From NCBI RefSeq assembly GCF_014699055.1, contig NZ_JACXAC010000006.1, positions 434,001 to 498,000 on the forward strand: a stretch of 64,000 nt of DNA, in the 5' to 3' direction. Source of the stretch: Hymenobacter armeniacus. Its GTDB lineage: Bacteria > Bacteroidota > Bacteroidia > Cytophagales > Hymenobacteraceae. Both the position numbers and the translations under genes were made by a program. Shown here piece after piece: positions 1-9,127 of this stretch (its first letter is position 1; each line of letters begins with the position of its first letter). The notes below the pieces were generated by a model, which made no database searches, was not told the DNA's origin, and saw only the letters and a list, made by a program, of their open reading frames with translations.

Positions 1-1
1 C

Positions 2-349
2 ATCTGGGACAACACCTTTGTGGTAGAAAACCTGCGCCGGGCCGAGCTGGAAGAAGCCGTGCGCCTCCAGACCCTGCCAGATGGTCGCCTCGTGCTGGCG
101 TACCTCGACGAGGAAAAACTGCGCTACAAAGTGATAAACCGCGCCGACGACGCGCCCAACGACAGCCAGGTTGAAATTCAGACCGGCAGCGACGGCACCA
201 CGCCCGCCCAGGAACGCACCGCCGACACCTCGCAGGCCGACCTGCTGCCGTGGTTTGGCAGCCGGTTTGTGGCCGTGGGCTACCAAAAAGTGCGCGTGGA
301 GCACGGCCGCGACCGGGAAGTGTTTTTTCTGAATTCGGTGGTGTTTTAG
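2..349 (+). CDS. Hypothetical protein, 3' part only
   Basis: The reading frame is open from the left edge (base 2) to a TAG at 347-349, so this is the C-terminal part of a longer gene. An internal GTG at 20 could serve as a start but nothing supports it. The visible part is rich in Glu, Asp and Arg and ends in alternating hydrophobic residues that look like a beta-strand (VFFLNSVVF). No family was recognised. The perfect hairpin at 377-470 followed by a T-run lies just downstream and could end its transcript. Confidence 0.6.
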   Translation: MWDNTFVVENLRRAELEEAVRLQTLPDGRLVLAYLDEEKLRYKVINRADDAPNDSQVEIQTGSDGTTPAQERTADTSQADLLPWFGSRFVAVGYQKVRVEHGRDREVFFLNSVVF

Positions 350-376
350 GCTTTTAGGTTTCCACCGGCCATCCAT

Positions 377-470
377 GAACGTCATGCTGAGCTTGTCGAA
401 GCATCTCTACCGCAGTAGTAATTATTTACTTACCCGGTAGAGATGCTTCGACAAGCTCAGCATGACGTTC
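377..470. repeat. Palindromic repeat A, perfect 36-bp inverted repeat
   Basis: Arms 377-412 and 435-470 are perfect reverse complements around a 22-nt AT-rich loop. The arm contains TCATGCTGAGCTTGTCGAAG. It is followed by a run of eight T at about 471-478, so in the plus direction it would make a strong intrinsic terminator for the partial gene at the left edge. Its size and position suggest a mobile REP- or MITE-like unit rather than a gene-specific terminator. Confidence 0.85.
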
Positions 471-528
471 TTTTTTTTGTGGTTTCCGTTATTCCCAAAG
501 CATTCTATTTTTACCCCAACACTCCTGT

Positions 529-1083
529 ATGATTACCAAGCTCCGTCTCTCCGCTTTTTTTCTCATTTTGCTCCTGGCGGGCTGCCGGGCCGGCGGGCCG
601 GGCACCCCGGCGCGCACTGTGGCCTCCTTCTTCTCCAAATACGAAGGCCGCGAAGGCTTCAAAACCACTGAATGGTCGGCCGACCTGCTGCAGCGCCTGG
701 CCTTGGTGAAGGCCGCCAAGCTGCTCGGCGGCTCCGACCTCACCAACGCTATAACCGGCATTCGCTCGGCCAAAGTCATCAGCTTCGCCCCCACCACCAC
801 CTCCGCCAAGGAGCTGGCCGCCGAGGGCTTGCGCGGCGAGGCTGCCGGCATCCTCCAAAACAACAAGTACGACCCGCTTTCGACGGCCGGTTTTGGGGGC
901 AGCAACTACGCCATTTCCACGCGCGGCTCCGGCAACAGCGTCTCGGAGTTTGCGGCCCTGGGCACCTTGCCCGACGTGGCCGACTCGTTCGTGCTGGTGT
1001 CGGTGCAGGGCAATTTCACCAAGTCGCAGGTAGAGGCCCTGGGCAAATACTTGCCGCAGATTGTGCAGGCCACCGGCAAATAA
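529..1083 (+). CDS. DUF4252-family lipoprotein
   Basis: This 184-residue protein starts with a lipoprotein signal, a hydrophobic stretch ending in LLLAGC with the lipidated Cys at about residue 19. The body resembles DUF4252 proteins of Bacteroidota: an early FFSKYEGREGFKTTEWSADL segment, a central variable part and a short C-terminal region about regulating a single value per protein. The role of DUF4252 is unknown, and the assignment rests on overall pattern only. It stands alone, ended by a strong bidirectional terminator at 1104-1140 shared with the convergent aminopeptidase gene. Confidence 0.7.
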   Translation: MITKLRLSAFFLILLLAGCRAGGPGTPARTVASFFSKYEGREGFKTTEWSADLLQRLALVKAAKLLGGSDLTNAITGIRSAKVISFAPTTTSAKELAAEGLRGEAAGILQNNKYDPLSTAGFGGSNYAISTRGSGNSVSEFAALGTLPDVADSFVLVSVQGNFTKSQVEALGKYLPQIVQATGK

Positions 1084-1103
1084 CATTTGCCTCTCGATGC
1101 CAT

Positions 1104-1140
1104 AAAAAAGACCGTCGGGCTCAGCCCGACGGTCTTTTTT
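1104..1140. terminator. Bidirectional intrinsic terminator
   Basis: An 18-bp near-perfect stem (core GACCGTCGGGCT / AGCCCGACGGTC) is flanked by A6 on the left and T6 on the right. It lies between two convergent genes and can serve both. Confidence 0.9.
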
Positions 1141-1158
1141 GCGTTTGGCAGCCCTGCT

Positions 1159-2454
1159 CTATCGGCCGGCAGCCATCAAATCCTCAATGGTATCGGCTTG
1201 CAGCGGAATGTCGGCCATCAGGTCCTCGTTGCCGGAAGCGGTGATGAGGATGTCGTTTTCCAGGCGGATGCCCAGGCCCTCTTCGGGGATGTAGATGCCG
1301 GGCTCGACGGTGTAAACCATGCCGGGCTCGAAGGTGCGGTACTTATAACCCACGTCGTGCACGTCGAGGCCTAGGTAGTGGCTGGTGCCGTGCATGAAGT
1401 ATTTCTTGTAGAGCGGCGCGGCGGGGTCCTGATTCTTCACGTCGGAGGCGTTCAACAAGTCCAGCTTGATGAGTTCTTGCTCCATGCACTCGCCCACCTG
1501 GCGGTGGTATTCCTCTATCTCGTTGCCGGCCACGAGGCGCGTTTTGGCGAAGGCCATCACGGCCAGCACCGACTCGTATACCTGCCGCTGGCGCGTGGTG
1601 AACTTGCCGTTGACTGGAATGCTGCGCGAGAGGTCGGCCGCGTAGTTAGCGTATTCGGCGCCGAAGTCGAGCAGAATCACGTCGCCATCCTGGCACTGGT
1701 TGTCGTTGGTGGTGTAGTGCAGCACGTTGGCGTTTTTGCCGCTGGCCACGATGCTGCCATAGGCCGGCCCGCGGCTGCGGTTGCGCATGAATTCGTGCAC
1801 GATTTCGGCTTCAATCTCGAACTCCCACACGCCCGGCTTCACGAAGCCCAGCAGCCGCCGGAAGGCCTTGCCCGTGATGTCGCAGGCCTGGCGCATCACC
1901 CGGATTTCCTCGGGGCTCTTGATGGCGCGCAGCTGATGCAGCAGGCGCGAGGCCCGGCGGTAGGTGTGCAGCGGGTACTGGCTTTGCAGCATTTTCACAA
2001 AGCGGGCGTCGCGCGTTTCTACCTCCACCACGGCCCGAATGTGCTCGTTGGAGTTCAGGTACACGTTTTCGGCCTCGTTCATCAGGGCCGGCAGCACCGA
2101 CTTGAAGCTGTCGAGCCACATGATGGTGCGGATGCCCGAGTTTTGACGCGCCTCGTCTTTGGTCAGCTTGTAGCCTTCCCAGATGAGGATGTGCTCCGAC
2201 GTTTCCTTCAGGAACAGGATTTCGCGGTGCTGCGGCAGGCGCGCGTCGGGAAAAATGACGAGGATGCTTTCTTCCTGGTCAACGCCGCTGAGGTAGAACA
2301 GGTCGTTGTTTTGCCGGAAGGCCATGGTGCCGTCGGCGTTGGTCGGCATGACGTCGTTGGACTGGAAAATGGCCAGCGAGGCCGGCGGCAGCAGCTCGCG
2401 GAAGCGGCGGCGGTTTTCCACAAAAAGCTCGGGAGCAAGGGGAGCGTAGCGCAT
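1159..2454 (-). CDS. pepP: Xaa-Pro aminopeptidase (M24B)
   Basis: A 431-residue cytoplasmic metallopeptidase that removes N-terminal residues preceding proline. An N-terminal creatinase-like domain (about 1-170) precedes the pita-bread catalytic domain. All five metal ligands are visible in order: Asp in LLDFGAEY, Asp in ADLSRS, His in HGTSHYLGLDVHD, Glu in VEPGIYI and Glu in RLENDI. Length is normal for the PepP group. It is monocistronic and convergent with the DUF4252 gene. Start chosen because the N-terminus matches the family (MRYAPL...F..NRRRF). Confidence 0.95.
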   Translation of the reverse strand: MRYAPLAPELFVENRRRFRELLPPASLAIFQSNDVMPTNADGTMAFRQNNDLFYLSGVDQEESILVIFPDARLPQHREILFLKETSEHILIWEGYKLTKDEARQNSGIRTIMWLDSFKSVLPALMNEAENVYLNSNEHIRAVVEVETRDARFVKMLQSQYPLHTYRRASRLLHQLRAIKSPEEIRVMRQACDITGKAFRRLLGFVKPGVWEFEIEAEIVHEFMRNRSRGPAYGSIVASGKNANVLHYTTNDNQCQDGDVILLDFGAEYANYAADLSRSIPVNGKFTTRQRQVYESVLAVMAFAKTRLVAGNEIEEYHRQVGECMEQELIKLDLLNASDVKNQDPAAPLYKKYFMHGTSHYLGLDVHDVGYKYRTFEPGMVYTVEPGIYIPEEGLGIRLENDILITASGNEDLMADIPLQADTIEDLMAAGR

Positions 2455-2534
2455 GAGAAAGGTTGGTTGGGATTGGGGAGCGCAAGTTAGCCCGGCGGCT
2501 GTAGTGAGCCGGTTCGGTGCCGGGCCCGGCGCAC

Positions 2535-2568
2535 AAAAAAGCCCTCGCCGGAAATGGCAAGGGCTTTT
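2535..2568 (-). terminator. Intrinsic terminator of the Ser/Thr-rich protein gene
   Basis: The stem AGCCCTCGCC / GGCAAGGGCT (one G-T pair) reads on the minus strand into T6. It lies just after the stop at 2589. Confidence 0.8.
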
Positions 2569-2588
2569 CGGCGTTGTGAGGACAAGGC

Positions 2589-3041
2589 CTACATTTTGGT
2601 CTTGGTCGTTTTCACGGTCGTTTTGTTGGCTTTGTAGCGCATGTCGGGCGTGCCGTCGGCCTTCATGGGGCCGGTGGTTTTGGTCATCTTGTTTTCCTTG
2701 TAGCGCATGTCGGCGGTGCCGTCGGCCTTCATGCGGGTGCTGCTCGACGTGGACGAGGTTTTGGTCGTGCCCGAGGGCGTGGTCATGGTGCTCGACTTGC
2801 TCATCGTGCCCGCGCTCTTGGTCGTGGTGCTCGACTTCGACATGCCCGCCGGGTTGGTCATCGTGCTCGACTTGGTAGTCGTGCGCGTGGCGGGCGTCTG
2901 GGTAGCGCGGGTGGTCGTTTGCGACGTGCTGGTGCTCATCGTGGAAGTGGCCGGCGCGGGAGCCGGAGCCGTGGTTTGGGCCAGAGCAGCCGAGCCGCCC
3001 AGTAGGCCCAGCGAAACGAGTAATCCAAAAAAGCGCTTCAT
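2589..3041 (-). CDS. Secreted Ser/Thr-rich low-complexity protein
   Basis: This 150-residue protein has a clear signal peptide (MKRFFGLLVSLGLLGGSAALAQ), which sets the start at 3041 rather than further upstream. The mature part is almost entirely Thr, Ser, Lys, Ala and Met, with many TTTK and SKSSTMT units. Near the C-terminus the motif KADGTxDMRYKxNK occurs twice (about residues 102-116 and 125-140). It is probably periplasmic or surface-associated and disordered. No function can be given. Confidence 0.75.
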   Translation of the reverse strand: MKRFFGLLVSLGLLGGSAALAQTTAPAPAPATSTMSTSTSQTTTRATQTPATRTTTKSSTMTNPAGMSKSSTTTKSAGTMSKSSTMTTPSGTTKTSSTSSSTRMKADGTADMRYKENKMTKTTGPMKADGTPDMRYKANKTTVKTTKTKM

Positions 3042-3265
3042 AAAGGAGTGAATGAAAGGGTGAGAAGATGAGCCCAGTACGAAAGCAGGTGGCGCGTAGT
3101 TCGCTGGCAGTGTAGGCTTTTTTCTGTACAGCCGGTGCAGGTCATTTCCGCGGCTTGCTTGGTCTGGCAAGCGCCACCGTAGGCAGCCCATGCTTTGTAC
3201 ATATTCAGGCTAAAAAAGGCCATATTTTGCATTTTTTTAACATATCTGGATTTATTATCACTATA

Positions 3266-3297
3266 TTTTGCGAATATGTTATTGACACCTACTTTAG
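3266..3297 (+). promoter_or_regulatory. Bacteroidota-type promoter of the 3343 gene
   Basis: A -33 element TTTTG (3266-3270), a 19-nt spacer and a -7 element TACTTTAG (3290-3297; consensus TAnnTTTG, one mismatch) lie in a local AT-rich patch about 45 nt before the start codon. The remainder of the 3042-3342 gap is the divergent upstream region; an 8-bp GGTGGCGC/GCGCCACC inverted repeat with a long loop is the only other structure seen. Confidence 0.55.
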
Positions 3298-3342
3298 TGC
3301 ACTTCAAGGTCATTTCTCTCACACATCCCCCCTCCCTGCTCG

Positions 3343-3723
3343 ATGAAAAAATACTTCTACGCCGTCTTGGCCGCCAGCGGGCTTTTGTTCCTCAACCCCG
3401 CCGCTGCATCGGCCTCTTTGCCCCATTCGCTGCTCACCGAAAACCCAACCGAAGTGAAAGCCGAGCGCAAAGCCGCCAAAGCCGCCGCCCGCGAGCAAGC
3501 CGCCGCGGCCAAGCAGGTTTCCAAAATGAAGAAGCTTTCGGTGAAATCGCACCGCCTGGGCAACAAGCTCGAACACCTGATGCTGGTGGTGCTGGGCATG
3601 GAGGAGAGCAAAACCGTGACCTCGCCCCGCCAACTGAAGCGCCAGCTGCACTCGCACCAAAAGCAACTGAAAATGCGCGCCAAGCTGAGCGCCCGCGCCC
3701 GCCGCAGCCACACCCACGACTAG
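3343..3723 (+). CDS. Small basic secreted protein, unknown function
   Basis: A 126-residue protein with an N-terminal signal peptide (MKKYFYAVLAASGLLFLNPAAASA). The mature part is highly basic and alanine-rich (KAERKAAKAAAREQAAAAK), probably helical, and ends in an Arg/His-rich tail. The family is not recognised. It has its own promoter (3266-3297) and a strong terminator at 3748-3783, so it is an independent unit. Confidence 0.75.
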   Translation: MKKYFYAVLAASGLLFLNPAAASASLPHSLLTENPTEVKAERKAAKAAAREQAAAAKQVSKMKKLSVKSHRLGNKLEHLMLVVLGMEESKTVTSPRQLKRQLHSHQKQLKMRAKLSARARRSHTHD

Positions 3724-3747
3724 CCTTTTTCGCCAAAACACCCCAAC

Positions 3748-3783
3748 AAAAAAGCCCCTTGCCAACGCGGCAAGGGGCTTTTT
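3748..3783. terminator. Bidirectional intrinsic terminator
   Basis: The stem AAGCCCCTTGCC / GGCAAGGGGCTT is flanked by A and T runs and lies between the convergent 3343 gene and trxA. Confidence 0.9.
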
Positions 3784-3803
3784 CTATAAATGTGCAACGG
3801 GGA

Positions 3804-4133
3804 TTAGGCCGTTACCTGAGCTTCGAGTTTCTGGGCGAGCACGTGCTTGGGCACGGCACCTACTTGCTTGTCGACAATCTGGCCGTTCTTAAACACCAGC
3901 AGCGTGGGAATGCTGCGGATGCCGAACTTCATCGACGTCTGGGGGTTGGCGTCGACGTCGACTTTGCCAACTACCACTTTGCCTTCGTATTCGCCGGCCA
4001 GCTCCTCTACCACGGGGCCTACCATGCGGCAGGGGCCGCACCACTCGGCCCAGAAGTCTACCAGAACCGGCTTGTCGCCGCCAATGATTTCGTCGAAGTT
4101 GGCGTCGGTAATTTCAATTGCTTTGTGTCCCAT
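3804..4133 (-). CDS. trxA: Thioredoxin
   Basis: A 109-residue classical thioredoxin: a cytoplasmic disulfide reductase. The active site WCGPC is at residues 31-35 and the cis-proline segment RSIPTLLVF follows at about 74-82. The frame is open far upstream, but the start at 4133 (MGHKAIEITDANF) gives the normal family length with no extra N-terminus, so it is preferred over 4388. A TACCTTGC element at 4185-4192 lies upstream. Confidence 0.97.
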   Translation of the reverse strand: MGHKAIEITDANFDEIIGGDKPVLVDFWAEWCGPCRMVGPVVEELAGEYEGKVVVGKVDVDANPQTSMKFGIRSIPTLLVFKNGQIVDKQVGAVPKHVLAQKLEAQVTA

Positions 4134-4184
4134 TTCAATTTGGGTTGGGGTTAATGATGCTCTGGCGGTACGGCCAAAGGGGCC

Positions 4185-4192
4185 GCAAGGTA
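4185..4192 (-). promoter_or_regulatory. Possible -7 element (TACCTTGC) for trxA
   Basis: TACCTTGC on the minus strand lies 51 nt upstream of the trxA start. It is a variant of TAnnTTTG that recurs in the sense direction before several genes here (30467, 47338, 58189, 63731). No clear -33 element was found. Confidence 0.35.
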
Positions 4193-4407
4193 GCAGATAT
4201 TGGATGCTTAACATGTCTAACGGGGGAAAGTTCAGCCCGGTTGATTTCCCTTCCTGCCCGCCGACGCGAATGGCCTGAATACCTCGGCCAAGTACGGGTT
4301 TGACCAAGCAGACGATTATGAGAGTTGGATGGCATTGCGAACCCAGCGCCATTTTAGGTCTATTTTTTGCTATGTAGCAATTTCCCAATTTTCTTTCCCC
4401 CTTTCAT

Positions 4408-5184
4408 ATGCCACACCCCTACGCTTGGTTTCGCTTGTTGCTATTGCTGCTACTTGGCAGCACCTCTGCCACTTGGGCTCAGCGGCCCCCCACCACCCTG
4501 GTGTACGATTCGCTGGGGCGCCCCCGGCGGCTCAACCACCAGCTTTCAGTGACTTTCGACCGGTCCGTTATCAATCTGGCGGCCGTGGGCAACCCCTTGG
4601 GCAACGAAGGCCCGCTCACCGTCTTCCTGACGCCTGCTGCCATCAACGCCCTACAAGCACGTTTCAGCTTTGATGTATCCAACATCTATGCCGCGAAGAT
4701 GTATAGCCGCGTGACGCCAACCGATACGTTGTTTTTCAGCGGCTCACCGCTTTTTGGTCCCGACTGGTGTGTGCTAAGACTGTACATGCCCGCTGGAACC
4801 GATGACCATGCCAGTTTCGAGGCATTTGCGCAGCAGCCCCTGACGCTGGTAAAAGGCGTGGGCTTCATCATTCCCGCGGTGCCCACCAGCAGCTCGGCCA
4901 CGCCGTTTCTCATGGCTTCCGGCAATGCTTCCCTGCTCACCTACCCGCAGCCGGCGCAAACCGTCCTTACGTTCGCACTGCCGGCCCCGCTGCCGGCCAC
5001 GGCCGACGTCACCATTCTCACGGCCGCGGGAAAAGTGGTGCGCACCGAAAAGCACCAGGTTTACCAACGCGGCGAGTTAACCCCGCTGCAAACCGACCTT
5101 TCCGCGCTGCCGGCAGGCCAATACTTTTACCGCGTCGTTACCCCCAAAGCCACTTACCAGGGCCGGCTTGAGAAACAAGACTGA
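4408..5184 (+). CDS. Type IX secretion cargo-like protein with C-terminal sorting domain
   Basis: A 258-residue exported protein. Residues 1-24 form a signal peptide with a long Leu run. The middle (about 30-165) is of unknown fold. The last about 80 residues (YPQPAQTVLTFALP... DLSALPAGQYFYRVV) match the type A Por-secretion tail that directs cargo through the type IX secretion system and leads to cell-surface attachment. The start is set by the signal peptide. The function of the passenger is not recognised. Confidence 0.8.
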   Translation: MPHPYAWFRLLLLLLLGSTSATWAQRPPTTLVYDSLGRPRRLNHQLSVTFDRSVINLAAVGNPLGNEGPLTVFLTPAAINALQARFSFDVSNIYAAKMYSRVTPTDTLFFSGSPLFGPDWCVLRLYMPAGTDDHASFEAFAQQPLTLVKGVGFIIPAVPTSSSATPFLMASGNASLLTYPQPAQTVLTFALPAPLPATADVTILTAAGKVVRTEKHQVYQRGELTPLQTDLSALPAGQYFYRVVTPKATYQGRLEKQD

Positions 5185-5192
5185 ATTACCCC

Positions 5193-5243
5193 CTAGAAAA
5201 GAAAAGGGCCGCTCCCAGTAAGAGTGGCCCTTTTCTTTTCTAG
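5193..5243. terminator. Bidirectional intrinsic terminator
   Basis: A long stem CTAGAAAAGAAAAGGGCC / GGCCCTTTTCTTTTCTAG with one or two internal mismatches separates the convergent 4408 gene and dnaE. Confidence 0.9.
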
Positions 5244-5252
5244 AGATGCCTG

Positions 5253-8200
5253 CTAAATCAGCGTGCACACCTCCATTTCCATCTCGTGCATCTTCTCGAT
5301 GAAGGTTTTGGGCTCAATCTGAAACTTGCGCGAGAACATGTCGACGGCTAGGTGCTCGTGGGGCTCCACAAACTGAATTTCAAGGCGCTTGGAGCCGGGC
5401 GCGTGGTCGATGGCGTCCTGCAGGCGGTCGAGCATGGGGCCGGTCACGGTGCGCAGGTCCAGCTTCACGCGCACGCCTTTGCTGCGCTTTTCGGCCACGT
5501 CGGCCAGCGGCTCCATGGTCAGAATGCGCAGGTCCCACTGGTCCTGGGTGTGGCGGCGCAGCTCCTGCTTGAGGCGCACGTACATGGGCGGCACCTGCTC
5601 GTTGGGGTAGTTGCGCGGGTTGATGAGGGGCGCGAACTTGGTGTAGTCGTCGCGGAACAAGGCCGGGTTGATGCTCGTCTCGTAGTCTTCGAGGGTGAAG
5701 GTGCAAAATGGCTGGCCGGTTTTGGTGGTCTTGAACAACACGTTGGTGATGAGGCCCGCCACGGCCATCTCCTTGTTCTTGATTTCGTCGACCTTGTCCA
5801 GCCCGCAGGTGCAATAGGCATCCAGCTCCAGCTTGTAGCTGTCGAGTGGGTGGCCCGAGAGGTAAAAGCCCACTACTTCCTTCTCGCGGCGCAGCTGCTC
5901 GGTTTTGCTCCAAGGCTCCATTTCGTGCATCTTGGGCATGGGCGCGGCCACCGCTCCGAAGGCGCCAGCGCCGAAGAGGCTGTGCTGTGCCGACTCTTTG
6001 GCCGCGGCGTGCTGCTGGCCCAGCTGCATGGCCTTCTCAATTAGGTTGCGGTCGCCTTGCGGTGCGTCGAGGTAGAGGCGGCGGTGCTTGCCAAAGCCGT
6101 CGAAGGCGCCGGCCTGGGCCAGGCTTTCGAAGGTTTTCTTGTTCACGGTGCGCAGGTTCACGCGCTTGGCAAAGTCGAAGATATCGGAGTATTCGCCGCT
6201 TTTCTCGCGCTCCTGCACCATGCTTTCCACCGCGAGTTCGCCCGCGCCCTTCACGGCGCCCATGCCAAAACGGATGGCGCCTTCCTGGTTCACGTTGAAC
6301 TTGAGCAAGCTTTCGTTCACGTCGGGCCCGAGCACGGGCACGCCCTGCTTGCGGGCCTCCTCGATGAAGAAGGTCACCTTCTTGATGTCGCCCATGTTGT
6401 TGGTGAGCACGGCGGCCATGTACTCGGCCGGGTAGTTGGCCTTCAGGTAGCCCGTCTGGTAGGCCACCACCGAGTAAGCCGCCGAGTGCGAACGGTTGAA
6501 GCCGTACTCGGCAAACTTCTCCATCACGTCGAAGACTTCGTTGGCCTTCTTCGCCGGGATATTGTGCAGGTTCTTGGCGCCTTCAATGAACTTCTCGCGC
6601 TCCAGGGCCATCTTTTTCATGTCCTTCTTGCCCATGGCGCGGCGCAGCAAGTCGGCGCCGCCGAGCGAGTAGCCGGCCAGAATCTGGGCCGTCTGCATGA
6701 TTTGCTCCTGGTACACCATGATGCCCTGGCTGTATTCCAGGATGGGTTTCAGCAGCTCGTGCGGGTACTCCACCTCCTCGCGGCCGTGCTTGCGGTTGAT
6801 GAAGTTCGGGATGAACTGCATCGGGCCCGGCCGGTAGAGGGCGTTCATGGCAATCAAGTCCTCGATATTGGTCGGCTTCAAGTCCTTGAGATACTGGCGC
6901 ATGCCTTCCGATTCGAACTGGAACGTGCCGATGGTATCGCCGCGCTGGTAGAGGGCGTAGGTCTTCTCATCATCCAGCGGAATTTCGTCGATGTCGATTT
7001 TCACGCCGTGGTTGCGCTCAATGAGGTTCAGGGCATCCACGATGATGGTCAGGGTCTTAAGGCCCAGAAAGTCCATCTTCAGCATGCCGGCGCTCTCAAT
7101 CACCTTGCCGTCGAACTGCGTCACGAGCAGGTCGGAGTCCTTCGAGGTCGAAACCGGGATGTACTTCGTGATGTCGTCGGGCGCGATGATGACGCCGGCC
7201 GCGTGAATGCCCGTGTTGCGCACCGAACCCTCCAGCTGGGTGGCCAGGCGCAGAATCTGGCCCTTGAGGTTGTCGGCCGACTCGTCGCGCCGAATCATGT
7301 CCAGCTCCTGGTTTTCGGCGAAGGCGCCGGCTAGCGTGGTGCCGGGCTTATCGGGTACCATCTTGGTGAGGTCGTTGGTCTGCGGCAGGGGCAGCTCCAT
7401 GGCGCGGGCCACGTCCTTGATGGAGGACTTGGCGGCCATGGTGCCGAAGGTGATAATCTGGGCCACCTGCGTTTTGCCGTACTTATCCACCACGTAGTCG
7501 ATGACTTTCTGACGGTTCACGTCGTCAAAGTCAATGTCGATATCGGGCATCGACACGCGTTCGGGGTTCAGGAAACGCTCGAACAGCAGTGAGTACTTGA
7601 TGGGGTCGATGTTGGTGATGCCCACGCAATAGGCCACGGCCGAGCCGGCCGCCGAGCCCCGGCCCGGGCCCACGGCCACGCCGATGTTGCGGCCGTGGTT
7701 GATGAAATCCTGGGTAATGAGGAAGTAGCCCGCGAAGCCCATCGTCTGGATAATGCGCAACTCATAATCCAGCCGTTCCTCAATCTCGGGCGTGCGCTCG
7801 GAGTAGCGCGGCGGCTTGGTCATCGTCACGGTGCCGGTGCCGGCGCTGGGCCCGAAGGCGCCCACGTAGGTCAGCTCGCGCAGAAATTCGTCGGCGTTGG
7901 CGAAGGGCGCCGGAATGGGGAAGTTGGGCAACAGAATGTCGCGCGCCAGCTTCGGGGGCGTGATTTTGTCGACAATCTCGTTGGTGTTGTCCACGCTCTC
8001 GGGCACGTCGGCGAACAAGTCGTTCATCTGCGCCTGGGTCTTGAAGAAGAACTGGTCGTTGGCGAAGCCGAAGCGGGTGTGGGGCTTGGGTTTCTGCAGT
8101 TCCTCGTCGATGCGGCGCAGCTGGCGCTGGGCTTTTTCGTCGCGCGAGTGGTCGCGGCGCAGGTTGTCGAGCAGGTCGTATTTCACCTCGCCCTTGCCCG

Positions 8201-8966
8201 TCATCAGGGTGTAGTAGTTGGTTCGGATGTCGCCGACCGGGATGCTGTGCTCCTCGCCGGTGTTCACGCACAGCAGCAGGTCGTGGGCGGCGTAGTCGGC
8301 CTGGTCGACGTAGTGCGAGTCGTTGGTGCAGATGACCTTGACGTTGTACTTCTTCGCAAAGCCCAGCAGTATCTGGTTCACGTCTTCCTGGCTTTTGCCG
8401 GTGCCGTCGAAATCCATCAGGCCGTGGCGCTGGATTTCGATGTAATAGTCCTCGCCAAACAGGTCGAGCCACCACTTCAGCTTTTCCTCGGCCTGGGCCT
8501 CGGTGCCGAAGAGGATGGTCTGCGGAATCTCGGCGCCGATGCAGCAGGAAGTGGCAATCAGGCCCTCGTGGTAGCGCACCAGCAGCTCCTTGTCGATGCG
8601 CGGAAACTTGGAATACTGGCCTTCGATGAAGCTCAGCGAGCAGAGCTTGCTCAGGTTGTGGTAGCCGGCCTGGTCCTTGGCCAGCAGCAGCTGGTGGTAG
8701 CGGTTGTCCTTCTCCCCTTTTTCCCGGCTGAACGTCTTTTTGAACCGGTCCTCTACCAGGTAGAACTCGCAGCCCACGATGGGCTTCACGTTGTACTTGT
8801 TGGCTTCGGCCACAAAGTTGAACGCCCCGAACATGTTGCCGTGGTCGGTGAGGGCCACGGCGGGCATCTCGTCCTTCTGCGCCTTCTTCATTAGGGCCGA
8901 AATGCTGGCCTGGCCGTCGAGCAGGGAATATTGAGTGTGCGAGTGGAGGTGCGAGAAAACGGGCAT
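5253..8966 (-). CDS. dnaE: DNA polymerase III subunit alpha
   Basis: A 1237-residue replicative polymerase. The N-terminal PHP domain keeps its metal-binding pattern (HLHSHTQYSLLDG at 6-18, LTDHGNM at about 39-45). The palm carries PDIDIDFDD near residue 475, with two catalytic Asp, and KMDFLGLKTLT with the third. Helix-hairpin-helix and beta-binding regions follow, and an OB-fold (VAGLITNVLF... FTLEDYE) lies near residue 1050. The length is normal for DnaE1. The intact PHP histidines leave open an intrinsic proofreading nuclease as in some other phyla; this is an inference. Confidence 0.98.
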   Translation of the reverse strand: MPVFSHLHSHTQYSLLDGQASISALMKKAQKDEMPAVALTDHGNMFGAFNFVAEANKYNVKPIVGCEFYLVEDRFKKTFSREKGEKDNRYHQLLLAKDQAGYHNLSKLCSLSFIEGQYSKFPRIDKELLVRYHEGLIATSCCIGAEIPQTILFGTEAQAEEKLKWWLDLFGEDYYIEIQRHGLMDFDGTGKSQEDVNQILLGFAKKYNVKVICTNDSHYVDQADYAAHDLLLCVNTGEEHSIPVGDIRTNYYTLMTGKGEVKYDLLDNLRRDHSRDEKAQRQLRRIDEELQKPKPHTRFGFANDQFFFKTQAQMNDLFADVPESVDNTNEIVDKITPPKLARDILLPNFPIPAPFANADEFLRELTYVGAFGPSAGTGTVTMTKPPRYSERTPEIEERLDYELRIIQTMGFAGYFLITQDFINHGRNIGVAVGPGRGSAAGSAVAYCVGITNIDPIKYSLLFERFLNPERVSMPDIDIDFDDVNRQKVIDYVVDKYGKTQVAQIITFGTMAAKSSIKDVARAMELPLPQTNDLTKMVPDKPGTTLAGAFAENQELDMIRRDESADNLKGQILRLATQLEGSVRNTGIHAAGVIIAPDDITKYIPVSTSKDSDLLVTQFDGKVIESAGMLKMDFLGLKTLTIIVDALNLIERNHGVKIDIDEIPLDDEKTYALYQRGDTIGTFQFESEGMRQYLKDLKPTNIEDLIAMNALYRPGPMQFIPNFINRKHGREEVEYPHELLKPILEYSQGIMVYQEQIMQTAQILAGYSLGGADLLRRAMGKKDMKKMALEREKFIEGAKNLHNIPAKKANEVFDVMEKFAEYGFNRSHSAAYSVVAYQTGYLKANYPAEYMAAVLTNNMGDIKKVTFFIEEARKQGVPVLGPDVNESLLKFNVNQEGAIRFGMGAVKGAGELAVESMVQEREKSGEYSDIFDFAKRVNLRTVNKKTFESLAQAGAFDGFGKHRRLYLDAPQGDRNLIEKAMQLGQQHAAAKESAQHSLFGAGAFGAVAAPMPKMHEMEPWSKTEQLRREKEVVGFYLSGHPLDSYKLELDAYCTCGLDKVDEIKNKEMAVAGLITNVLFKTTKTGQPFCTFTLEDYETSINPALFRDDYTKFAPLINPRNYPNEQVPPMYVRLKQELRRHTQDQWDLRILTMEPLADVAEKRSKGVRVKLDLRTVTGPMLDRLQDAIDHAPGSKRLEIQFVEPHEHLAVDMFSRKFQIEPKTFIEKMHEMEMEVCTLI

Positions 8967-8995
8967 AGGACAGGGCGTGGAGAACGGGCTAATCG

Positions 8996-9028
8996 TAAAG
9001 ATACCCCCGGCGGGCAGGCATTCCCAAA
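8996..9028 (-). promoter_or_regulatory. Promoter of dnaE
   Basis: On the minus strand a -33 TTTG (9025-9028), a 21-nt spacer and TATCTTTA (8996-9003, one mismatch to TAnnTTTG) would start transcription about 20-25 nt before the dnaE ATG. Confidence 0.6.
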
Positions 9029-9127
9029 CCCCATTTTGCTGCCGTCTGATTCCCTGAGCGCTGCGTTTTTGCAGCGCATCCTGGCATGGCCTAACGGCAA
9101 ATCCTTAGGTAGCCCTACAAAGCCAAA

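Noticed and set aside
6057..7334. Long open frames opposite dnaE (also 7695-8894)
   Set aside because: Antisense shadows with compositional bias; dnaE motifs fix the true frame.
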